From: Candidatus Cloacimonadota bacterium
Lineage (GTDB): Bacteria; Hydrothermota; E44-bin80
Assembly (NCBI GenBank): GCA_004375785.1
Contig: SOKM01000225.1
Location: 1-12,907, forward strand
Direction: 5' to 3'
Length of the DNA stretch: 12,907 bases
Shown one piece after another: positions 7,191-12,907 of this stretch (positions are counted from its first letter, which is position 1; each line of letters opens with the position of its first letter). The notes under the pieces were generated by a model, which saw nothing but the letters and a program-made list of their open reading frames with translations, made no database searches and had not been told where the DNA came from. The position numbers were made by a program, and so were the translations under genes.

Positions 7191-8942
7191 CTATTTCTCT
7201 GTCTTAACTACTTTTTCCTGAAAGAGAAACCTTTTTATTTTCTTTGTCGTTGTCTTGGGGAACTCCTCTTCTCTGATGGAAAATGATTTTATCCTTTTAT
7301 AATCAGCAAGGTTCTTACAGCAATTCTCAATCAATTCCTTGTAAAATGAATTGACCCAGTTTTCGGTCTGCTCAATGGCTTTCTCTTTTGTGAATCTATC
7401 AAGGTTTTCCCAGTTAGGATAAACAATTGCATGAACCTCTTCCCTCTTTGTATCAGCATTTATTCTTGCTACGACCAAAACCTCCTCAATAAAATCGTTC
7501 ATAAGAAGTTCTTCCTCGACCTCTTCTGGATAGATATTTTTCCCCGCTTGCGAAACAATCAGACTCTTTTTCCTTCCGGTTATATAGAGATAGTTTTCTT
7601 CATCTACCCTTCCAAGGTCACCCGAATACAACCAACCATCTTTTAAGACATTACGGGTCTCTTCATCGTTTTTGTAATAACCCTGCATTACAATTGGACC
7701 TTTAACAGCAATTTCACCAATTCCTTTTTCATCAGGTTCAATAATCTTTATCTCAATCCCTGGTATTGGTGGACCCACAGTTTCGGGTTTTATTTTCTCA
7801 ATGGGGCTCACATTAGTAATGGGTGATGTTTCAGTCATTCCGTAACCCTGCAGGATATTGAATCCAAATTCACTGAACCCTTTGGATACCCATACCGGAA
7901 GTGTTGCACCACCTGAAACGAGCAATCTTAAAGAATTAAGCCCTGCCTTCTTTCGTAAACTCTTAAAAAGAACCCTGGAAGGATTTAAGTGTAACATTTT
8001 TTTGATTCCCCTAACAATGGCAAGATTTGTTTTCACAAGTGATTTAATAAGGATTTTCTGTTGAGAGATACCCTTTCTTAAGCCTATGAGCATTTTTTCA
8101 TAAAGCAGTGGAACACCGAGCATAATTGTTGCCTTTGAATCTTTTATATCTTCAATAATTTCTTTTGATTTAAGACTTCTTGCATAAGTAATCTTTGCTC
8201 CGACATAAAGAGGAAAGATGAAACCTGCTGTTGCTTCGAATGTATGATGAAGGGGAAGTATTGATATCAAAGTATCTGTTTCTTTAATGACAATTACCTT
8301 ACTTGTGGAGAGTGCGTCGAACATTACATTCCTGTGTGTCAGCATTACACCCTTTGATTTACCTGTAGTTCCGGAAGTAAAGATTATAGCAAGTAAATCA
8401 TCAAGATTAACTTTTTTCTCGTCAATACTCACAGTTCCTTGGGTAATGAGTTCCTCCCCTTTTCTAATAAAATCATTCAGGGAGAAAATCCCTTGAGCAT
8501 CTTGACTCTCCATAGATATTATTGTTTCAGGCAGACCAGTGCTCTCCTGACATTCTTTGAGTACAGGGATATACTTCGGAGATGCAAAGACAATTTTTGT
8601 TTCAGAAATTGACAATATATGACCTATCTCTTTATGTTTTAATTGTGAGTCTATAGGGACAACTACCCCTCCTGCATAAACTATGGCAAGGTAACTTATT
8701 GACCATTCCGGTCTATTCTCTCCTATTACACCCGCTCTATCACTTTTCTTAAAACCGATTGAGATAAGGGCAGCTGCTGCTGCACGCACCTTTCCGTAGA
8801 GTTCCCTGTAAGTCGTTTTTTCAAACTCTCCTTTTCTTCTCATTTGAAGTGCAACCTTCTCGCCGTAAAGCTCAGCACTTCTTCTCACCATTTCTGCAAT
8901 GGTAATTATTTCCTCTTGTTTTACAACCTTCTCATCCATCAT
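7191..8942 (-). CDS. AMP-forming long-chain acyl-CoA synthetase (FadD-like)
   Basis: Predicted adenylate-forming enzyme of 583 residues that activates a fatty acid through an acyl-AMP and then a thioester (EC 6.2.1.3-like). Motifs are the P-loop TSGTTGKSKG (189-198), LPLHHTFE (229-236), LVSGGA (341-346), the adenine-binding YGMTETSP (367-374), GWLYSGDLG (436-444), ITGRKKSLIVSQAGKNIYP (454-472), and the C-terminal PKTTTKKIKRFLF (562-574) holding the catalytic lysine (Lys568 by alignment to TGK, with Gly replaced by Lys). The length and the 'KK' form match long-chain acyl-CoA/ACP ligases rather than acetyl-CoA synthetase. It may feed lipid synthesis or remodelling in this operon, or act generally. 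ATG 8942 is supported by AAAGGA about 4 nt upstream. An in-frame GTG at 8963 falls inside the hairpin repeat and is unlikely. A second ATG follows at 8939. Confidence 0.92.
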   Translation of the reverse strand: MMDEKVVKQEEIITIAEMVRRSAELYGEKVALQMRRKGEFEKTTYRELYGKVRAAAAALISIGFKKSDRAGVIGENRPEWSISYLAIVYAGGVVVPIDSQLKHKEIGHILSISETKIVFASPKYIPVLKECQESTGLPETIISMESQDAQGIFSLNDFIRKGEELITQGTVSIDEKKVNLDDLLAIIFTSGTTGKSKGVMLTHRNVMFDALSTSKVIVIKETDTLISILPLHHTFEATAGFIFPLYVGAKITYARSLKSKEIIEDIKDSKATIMLGVPLLYEKMLIGLRKGISQQKILIKSLVKTNLAIVRGIKKMLHLNPSRVLFKSLRKKAGLNSLRLLVSGGATLPVWVSKGFSEFGFNILQGYGMTETSPITNVSPIEKIKPETVGPPIPGIEIKIIEPDEKGIGEIAVKGPIVMQGYYKNDEETRNVLKDGWLYSGDLGRVDEENYLYITGRKKSLIVSQAGKNIYPEEVEEELLMNDFIEEVLVVARINADTKREEVHAIVYPNWENLDRFTKEKAIEQTENWVNSFYKELIENCCKNLADYKRIKSFSIREEEFPKTTTKKIKRFLFQEKVVKTEK

Positions 8943-8943
8943 A

Positions 8944-8952
8944 CTTTCCTTT
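8944..8952 (-). promoter_or_regulatory. Ribosome binding site deciding the acyl-CoA synthetase start
   Basis: Read on the - strand, AAAGGAAAG immediately precedes T and then ATG 8942, with another ATG at 8939. This places initiation downstream of the 8963-8986 hairpin repeat and excludes the longer GTG-started form. Confidence 0.6.
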
Positions 8953-8962
8953 CTTAAATTCA

Positions 8963-8986
8963 CGCAGGCTAAAGCCTGCGGCTACC
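8963..8986. repeat. 24-bp hairpin repeat, copy 1 (inverted copy at 12746-12769)
   Basis: The core is CGCAGGCT-AA-AGCCTGCG (8963-8980), a perfect 8-bp stem, followed by GCTACC (8981-8986). All 24 bases are identical to the reverse complement of 12746-12769, and identity stops at both edges. It sits in the 60-bp gap between the helicase and acyl-CoA synthetase genes, ending 20 nt before the synthetase ATG, so the co-transcript would carry a GC-rich hairpin just upstream of that ribosome site. It looks like a dispersed REP-like intergenic element; I recall similar sequences from several uncultured-lineage genomes, but only the two copies here are direct evidence. Confidence 0.85.
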
Positions 8987-9002
8987 TTCTGCATATTCCC
9001 TA

Positions 9003-11351
9003 CTATCCTTCGATGGTGTTCTTTTGAAGGATTTCATCAAGGATTCCTAATGAAATCTCCTTTATATTAATGTTTGTGATAAATGAAGGTCCTATACAGG
9101 AAGGACAACCAGTGTTACAGGAACAGGATTTTATTTCATCCAGTGCCCTCTGAAGAAGTTCGGGATGGATAGAAAACAGTTCATATGCGAATCCAACACC
9201 ACCAGGGTAGTTTTCGTATATAAAAATTGTAGGTAAATATAATCTCTTTTTTATTTCATCTATTGCCTGCCTGTCCTTTTTTATAACATCACCCTGGAAT
9301 GACCATAAACCTTCTTTATCACCGAGATGAACACCAATATCCATTCTTGAACAGAGTAGAAAAAGAGGCGCTATATTCCCGACTATGTATGAAATACCAT
9401 AGAGTCCATATATAATTGCTTCGTCCGTAAACCCAAGATTTTTTAATCTCTCTCTATTAATCGTAAACCAGTAACATGTTGTGTGCATCTCATTCTCAGG
9501 CAGATTAACATCACCAAATCCGATATTTTCAAATGTTGAAAGTTTAATTTTCTTATAGCCTACAACTCTTTTTGTTACACAGACCTCTCCCCAGTTCACT
9601 TCATCTTTTGTATCAAAGTTATCGAGCACCTTCACCTTTGTGTACTCTATAGCATCTGTATAGTAATTTACTGTAACCTTTCTTACATAAACCTTTCTCT
9701 CAACAAAATCGAGTTTATCAACATGATACTGTTCACCACTGTGGATATAGATTGCCTTCTCATGGAGCAACATTGGGGCGGATGCATAATCGACTTCACC
9801 TATACTTCTCGCTTTTCCTCCCGTCCTGTCGACAATAATAAAATTCTCCCCTGGTATGTTTCTCAATCCAAAAGTATCAGCAGGGTATGAATCCTCTGTC
9901 CAGAACCACTGGCTTCCACTTTTATGTAAAACCCCCTTCTCCTCAAGGTATGAAAGAACCTCATCGAGTGGTTCCTTACCAAATTGTTCTCCTTCACGAA
10001 AAGGCAATTCAAAAGCCGCACACTTTATATGAGCAATAAGAATAAGGAGGTTATCAGGATTTATGAGACCCTTCTCTGGTGATTCTCCGAATAGGTACTG
10101 TGGGTGATTAATAAGAAACTGGTTTAGTGGTTCTGAACTTGCAACAAGAATAGCAATGGATGATTTCTCCTTTCTTCCCGCCCTTCCTGCTTGCTGCCAG
10201 GTGCTTGCTATCGAACCGGGGTATCCTGCAAGTATGGCACCATCGAGGGAACCTATATCTATTCCGAGTTCAAGTGCATTTGTGCTCACAACAACCCTTG
10301 CCTCACCATCCCTGAGAGCTTGCTCTATTTCCCTTCTTTCGTTTGGAAGATAGCCTCCCCTATATCCCCTTATCTTACCAATTATTTTAGGATTTTTTTC
10401 AAATTTTTCCTTTAGACGCGAGGTAAGTATTTCGACATTAAGTCTGCTCCTTGCGAAAAGGATTACCTGTATTCTAAGTTTCATTAATTTCTCAGTCGCT
10501 AACTGTGCTTCAGATATATAGTTTCTTCTCAGACCCAATTCCCTGTCAACAAGCGGTGGATTCCAGAGTATAAAATATTTCCTTCCCTGTGGTGAACCAC
10601 TTTTGTTAATTAATTCAACCTCTTCTTCTATAAGTCTTCCTGCAAGTTCTGCAGGATTCGCAATAGTTGCTGATGAAAGAATGAACTGTGGACTTGAGCC
10701 GTAATGCCGAGAAATTCTTTTCAACCTTCGTATAACATTGGCGACCTGACTTCCAAAAATACCTCTATAGTTGTGAAGTTCATCTATTACAATAAACCGA
10801 AGATTAGAGAACAACCCATTCCATTTTGTATGGTGTGGAAGAATTGCTTTGTGCAGCATATCAGGATTGGAGAGGACTATCCTTGATTTTTCTCTCACGC
10901 TTTTCCTTATATCCTTCGGAGTGTCGCCATCGTATGTAAATGATGCTATACCCTTTTTTAGAGCGTTAAGTAATCGCTCAAGCCCTTCAAGCTGGTCGTA
11001 GGAAAGGGCTTTTGTAGGAAAAAGGTAGAGCGCCCGTGCGGTCTCATCTTTCAGAATCGCATTTATTACGGGAATGTTGTAACATAGTGTTTTGCCTGAA
11101 GCAGTCGGTGTGACAATAACGACGTTTTTCCCCTCTTTAAGCAGAGAGTACGATTTTACCTGGTGACTGTATAACTGTTCAATCCCTGAATTCCTCAGCG
11201 CTAAAGAAAGTGTTTCATCCAAATCAGAAGGAAAATCAAAAAACTCTGCTTCTTTTTCTTTTATTACTTCAATATGAGAAACCCGCATGTTTAATTGCGG
11301 GTCCCGGGAGATTGTGTCGATAAAATTATCTATTTCTGTGTAGTTTTGCAT
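9003..11351 (-). CDS. mrfA: DEAD/DEAH-box helicase of the MrfA/YprA (Hrq1-like) family with C-terminal DUF1998/MZB zinc domain
   Basis: Predicted cytosolic superfamily-2 ATP-dependent DNA helicase of 782 residues, near the usual family size. Motifs are the Q-motif region LYSHQ (60-64), motif I TPTASGKT (81-88), FPTKAL (111-116), SNPDMLH (161-167), motif II DELH (190-193), motif III SSATI (226-230), motif V VSTNALELGIDIG (355-367) and motif VI QQAGRAGR (386-393). The C-terminal half holds the DUF1998 region, including YENYPGGVGFA (712-722) and the metal-binding CXCX3CX2C at Cys743, 745, 749 and 752. In Bacillus, MrfA works with the nuclease MrfB in mitomycin-type adduct repair, and yeast Hrq1 is related. 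No MrfB-like gene lies in this window. ATG 11351 follows a consensus promoter with an 8-10 nt leader and no Shine-Dalgarno. A second in-frame ATG (codon 22, 11288) is possible but would drop ordinary N-terminal sequence. It heads the - strand operon. Confidence 0.92.
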   Translation of the reverse strand: MQNYTEIDNFIDTISRDPQLNMRVSHIEVIKEKEAEFFDFPSDLDETLSLALRNSGIEQLYSHQVKSYSLLKEGKNVVIVTPTASGKTLCYNIPVINAILKDETARALYLFPTKALSYDQLEGLERLLNALKKGIASFTYDGDTPKDIRKSVREKSRIVLSNPDMLHKAILPHHTKWNGLFSNLRFIVIDELHNYRGIFGSQVANVIRRLKRISRHYGSSPQFILSSATIANPAELAGRLIEEEVELINKSGSPQGRKYFILWNPPLVDRELGLRRNYISEAQLATEKLMKLRIQVILFARSRLNVEILTSRLKEKFEKNPKIIGKIRGYRGGYLPNERREIEQALRDGEARVVVSTNALELGIDIGSLDGAILAGYPGSIASTWQQAGRAGRKEKSSIAILVASSEPLNQFLINHPQYLFGESPEKGLINPDNLLILIAHIKCAAFELPFREGEQFGKEPLDEVLSYLEEKGVLHKSGSQWFWTEDSYPADTFGLRNIPGENFIIVDRTGGKARSIGEVDYASAPMLLHEKAIYIHSGEQYHVDKLDFVERKVYVRKVTVNYYTDAIEYTKVKVLDNFDTKDEVNWGEVCVTKRVVGYKKIKLSTFENIGFGDVNLPENEMHTTCYWFTINRERLKNLGFTDEAIIYGLYGISYIVGNIAPLFLLCSRMDIGVHLGDKEGLWSFQGDVIKKDRQAIDEIKKRLYLPTIFIYENYPGGVGFAYELFSIHPELLQRALDEIKSCSCNTGCPSCIGPSFITNINIKEISLGILDEILQKNTIEG

Positions 11352-11366
11352 TATTAGTTGGAAATG

Positions 11367-11394
11367 ATTATATCAAAATATCAAATGATGTCAA
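11367..11394 (-). promoter_or_regulatory. Consensus sigma-70-type promoter for the helicase operon
   Basis: On the - strand a perfect TTGACA (11394-11389), a 16-bp spacer and a perfect TATAAT (11372-11367) are present. Eight consecutive A residues (11404-11397) lie just upstream of the -35, resembling a proximal UP element. Transcription should begin near 11359-11361, only 8-10 nt before ATG 11351, so the message would be almost leaderless. The spacer and -10 contain two tandem ATATCAAA copies (+ strand 11370-11377 and 11378-11385), which could be an operator; that is speculative. Confidence 0.85.
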
Positions 11395-11416
11395 GATTTT
11401 TTTTCACAAACAATCA

Positions 11417-11446
11417 ATAAATCCCCTCTTAATAGAGGGGATTTAT
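11417..11446 (-). terminator. 12-bp perfect hairpin, probable terminator of the CreD-like gene
   Basis: ATAAATCCCCTC (11417-11428), loop TTAATA (11429-11434), GAGGGGATTTAT (11435-11446): a fully paired 12-bp stem located 15 bp after the stop of the - strand membrane-protein gene and 22 bp before the helicase -35 box. On the - strand the downstream sequence is T-rich (TGATTGTTTGTG) but lacks a clean T-run, so termination efficiency is uncertain. It would insulate the helicase promoter from upstream transcription. Confidence 0.7.
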
Positions 11447-11461
11447 GACGGGGTGTATAAC

Positions 11462-12679
11462 TTAGCGAAAGACCTCACTCCACTTCACTTTTGCTGTAGA
11501 GAACATAAGGATTGCAAGGGTAATTATTGAGCCTATTGTTATGATTAAACCTGTCCATCCTGGAAAGAAGAATGCATAAGAAAAAAGGATAAGAAAGATT
11601 AATTCTGATAAACCTGCAACTAAAAAGGCAAATCTTGCATTGACTGCAATCCACAAATATGGAATTACAAGGAGTAGAACAACGACCGCTGAGATCCAGA
11701 ATGTCCAATGAATGGTTATGTGGTCTACGAGATAGGCATAAAGAAGATGGAATGAAAAGAATGAAGCGCTGAGGAAGAAGAAATGCATTGGATGAAGATT
11801 TATCTTTCTTACGCTTCCAAATATAAGAAGTGTGGTCAGGAAAAAAAGAAGGGGTATTGGTGCGAAGAAACTGATTCTGCTTGCAAGAGGGCCCGGGTTC
11901 ATCTTTTTGGGCATCTCTATACCAATATTGTATCCCGTCACAAGGTCCTTGTATTTCCATGAAAATTCCCAACCATCAGGAATTTTTTCTTTTTCTGTAG
12001 GAGAAATTGTTCCAGTGGCAAAATCAGGGTTATCGAAATTGGTTTTTGATGTGAGAATGAAATTTTTTACACTTGTTACACCATCACCAAACATATATTT
12101 CCAACTGTTAAGCCCCTGTGAATTATAAGTAATTTTCAATTTTTTTTCTTCCCTGGGTCCTAAATGGATGGGAACAGAAATGCAGGTACCTATTTTCCCC
12201 TGCGAGTCAAATTCATTTCCATCTAAAAATATCTTAAAATTGTCATAGATTGCACCACTTGCAGGAAACTGAAATTCACAGAATCCCTGTAACGGACTAT
12301 CACCGTAATTCTTGAAAACATATCGACCATCAAAAACCACCTTATAGGTACTGAACCAGACGAGTCCTTTCCTTCTATAATCCAGAAAGAAATCGACATC
12401 AATTGTTGAATGTTCCGGCTCATAGAAATGAGACCTCTTAACATCTACAAAAAATGCCTTACCTGTTTCCTCATTTACTCTTTTCTCTTTCTCAAAGGTA
12501 TAATAAACGAATGATGGTGCTCGTTGCACATGTTCGGAACCCCATAATTCAGCTACCTTCCCGGTTAGTATGTCATCTGCATGTCTTGTTCTTTGAACAA
12601 GACTCACACCGAGTATCATCCATCCAATCATAGTTGCAATAAAAATACCAATAACCGCAAAAACTCTCCATACAGTCAT
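11462..12679 (-). CDS. Inner-membrane protein with CreD-like C-terminal half
   Basis: A 405-residue membrane protein. There is one N-terminal transmembrane helix (about 6-28), a roughly 230-residue beta-rich extracytoplasmic domain, then five closely packed helices (about 270-288, 297-317, 324-345, 349-371 and 375-393). The C-terminal block LHPMHFFFLSASFFSFHLLY (295-314), ending in a DH and followed by helices and a final KVKWSEVF, matches what I remember of E. coli CreD (IHPVQYLLVGLSLVMFYLLL...SEH, ending NIDWYSL). CreD family proteins are inner-membrane proteins linked to envelope stress and beta-lactam/colicin tolerance, with no defined biochemistry. No CreB/CreC regulators are in the window. 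The large external domain differs from CreD and I do not recognise it separately. The strong AGGAGG favours ATG 12679 (4-nt spacing) over ATG 12682 (1 nt). The gene is followed by a hairpin terminator. Confidence 0.72.
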   Translation of the reverse strand: MTVWRVFAVIGIFIATMIGWMILGVSLVQRTRHADDILTGKVAELWGSEHVQRAPSFVYYTFEKEKRVNEETGKAFFVDVKRSHFYEPEHSTIDVDFFLDYRRKGLVWFSTYKVVFDGRYVFKNYGDSPLQGFCEFQFPASGAIYDNFKIFLDGNEFDSQGKIGTCISVPIHLGPREEKKLKITYNSQGLNSWKYMFGDGVTSVKNFILTSKTNFDNPDFATGTISPTEKEKIPDGWEFSWKYKDLVTGYNIGIEMPKKMNPGPLASRISFFAPIPLLFFLTTLLIFGSVRKINLHPMHFFFLSASFFSFHLLYAYLVDHITIHWTFWISAVVVLLLVIPYLWIAVNARFAFLVAGLSELIFLILFSYAFFFPGWTGLIITIGSIITLAILMFSTAKVKWSEVFR

Positions 12680-12683
12680 CATC

Positions 12684-12689
12684 CCTCCT
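12684..12689 (-). promoter_or_regulatory. Strong Shine-Dalgarno (AGGAGG) of the CreD-like gene
   Basis: AGGAGG on the - strand is the strongest ribosome site seen in the window. It ends 1 nt before ATG 12682 and 4 nt before ATG 12679, so the second ATG is the more plausible initiator. No convincing -35/-10 pair could be found between it and the repeats upstream. Confidence 0.7.
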
Positions 12690-12719
12690 TATTTAGTTAA
12701 CAGTCCATGGTTTAAACAT

Positions 12720-12745
12720 TGTCATTGCGAGTGCTCCTTCTTCTT
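12720..12745 (+). repeat. Degenerate TGTCATTGCGAG-type intergenic element, first copy
   Basis: TGTCATTGCGAG at 12720-12731 matches the start of a short dispersed element I recall from many bacterial intergenic regions, usually running on to GCGAAGCAATCT. Here the match fades after about 12 bases and the stretch abuts the 24-bp hairpin repeat at 12746. A second TGTCATT lies at 12776. The element assignment is from memory and tentative. Confidence 0.35.
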
Positions 12746-12769
12746 GGTAGCCGCAGGCTTTAGCCTGCG
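12746..12769. repeat. 24-bp hairpin repeat, copy 2 (inverted copy of 8963-8986)
   Basis: GGTAGC (12746-12751) followed by CGCAGGCT-TT-AGCCTGCG (12752-12769) is the exact reverse complement of copy 1, again with no identity beyond the 24 bases. It sits about 65 bp upstream of the CreD-like gene on its 5' side. The lack of shared flanks suggests independent insertion of a discrete unit rather than duplication of a larger segment. Confidence 0.85.
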
Positions 12770-12775
12770 AAAGTA

Positions 12776-12820
12776 TGTCATTACGTGTATTCTCTCGTTC
12801 CCACTTTCGAAACAATCTTA
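12776..12820 (+). repeat. Degenerate TGTCATT...CAATCTT element, second copy
   Basis: TGTCATTACGTG (12776-12787) parallels TGTCATTGCGAG at 12720, and the stretch ends CGAAACAATCTTA (12809-12821), close to the CGAAGCAATCT end I associate with this kind of element. The interior is divergent. Together with the hairpin repeat it makes up most of the non-coding DNA upstream of the CreD-like gene. Confidence 0.35.
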
Positions 12821-12823
12821 TTA

Positions 12824-12907
12824 TTACAGCGAAGCGTTTTCTTACAGCATTTGCGTTTGTTTACAGCAAAGCGTCTAATCAACAGTGTAACATTTGTTTA
12901 CAGCGAA
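12824..12907 (+). repeat. Degenerate tandem repeat, 18-19 bp period, cut by window edge
   Basis: Units begin TTACAGC at 12824, 12842, 12861 and 12898, with a decayed unit (AACAGTG) near 12881-12887 in the 37-bp gap. Starts are therefore spaced 18, 19 and about 2 x 18.5 bp. The first three continue as GAAGCGTTTT, ATTTGCGTTTG and AAAGCGTCT, so the consensus is TTACAGC-NNN-GCGT. The array runs off the window. No open reading frame of interest lies in it. Confidence 0.6.

Noticed and set aside
8943..8963. GTG start at 8963 for the acyl-CoA synthetase
   Set aside because: It lies inside the 24-bp repeat and upstream of the clear AAAGGA site, so the ATG at 8942 is preferred.
11281..11302. 7-bp GC-rich hairpin (ACCCGCA/TGCGGGT) near the helicase start, with ATG codon 22 at its edge
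   Set aside because: The short stem lies in continuous coding sequence, there is no good ribosome site for the internal ATG, and a regulatory role cannot be supported.
11475..11972. 165-codon - strand frame out of phase with the CreD-like gene, suggestive of a frameshift
   Set aside because: The 405-residue frame is continuous through the whole region with coherent transmembrane helices and a CreD-like end. The alternative frame is rich in unlikely Cys/Ser/Pro composition.
12690..12745. Promoter for the CreD-like gene
   Set aside because: The best pair (ATGACA with TTAACT at 19-bp spacing) is too weak to call and overlaps a repeat-like element.
12824..12907. CRISPR array
   Set aside because: Units are only 18-19 bp, degenerate and directly adjoining, with no unique spacers of uniform length and no cas genes nearby.

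Overview
The window is a gene-dense, AT-rich (roughly 37-40% GC by eye) bacterial segment. It holds a truncated gene at the left edge, ten complete protein-coding genes, and a repeat-rich non-coding tail at the right edge. No RNA genes, CRISPR arrays, integrases or insertion sequences were seen. The source looks like an uncultured bacterium of the FCB/WOR-3/Cloacimonadota sort. The grounds are the GlmU-like sugar nucleotidyltransferase tail (a Bacteroidetes/FCB-type enzyme), the TPR protein of a kind I recall from those lineages, and the short hairpin repeats. This is inference from remembered family distributions, not a database result.

Left block, + strand (2-2316): the 3' end of a GlmU-like putative sugar nucleotidyltransferase overlaps asd (aspartate-semialdehyde dehydrogenase), which overlaps a class-III PLP aminotransferase of the ArgD/LysJ/DapC type. 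These tightly coupled genes fit supply of UDP-sugar and diaminopimelate/lysine (or arginine) precursors. The block ends at a convergent junction with a small perfect hairpin at 2336-2356.

Central block, - strand, read right to left (11351 to 2370): a MrfA/YprA-type DEAD/DEAH helicase with a C-terminal four-cysteine DUF1998/MZB domain; an AMP-forming long-chain acyl-CoA synthetase; a GT4 glycosyltransferase; a NodB-type polysaccharide deacetylase; a UbiA-family membrane prenyltransferase; a secreted or anchored TPR protein; and a WbbL-like GT2 glycosyltransferase. Gaps are 60, 24, 3, -4, 22 and 24 bp, so co-transcription is likely. A consensus sigma-70-type promoter (TTGACA, 16 bp, TATAAT) lies just before the helicase and leaves a leader of only about 8-10 nt. 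The last six genes suggest an envelope glycolipid or glycan function: acyl activation, two glycosyl transfers, deacetylation and prenyl transfer. The pathway itself cannot be named from the sequence.

Right block (11462-12907): a - strand membrane protein with a CreD-like C-terminal half, preceded by the strongest Shine-Dalgarno in the window and followed by a 12-bp perfect hairpin that separates it from the helicase promoter. Beyond it is about 225 bp of non-coding DNA. It contains a 24-bp hairpin repeat identical (inverted) to one at 8963-8986, two degenerate TGTCATT-type elements, and a degenerate 18-19 bp tandem repeat that runs off the window edge.

I see no convincing undescribed defence or mobile system. 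The points most worth a second look are the near-leaderless helicase promoter, the dispersed repeats, the UbiA enzyme in a glycan/lipid operon, and the helicase without its usual nuclease partner.
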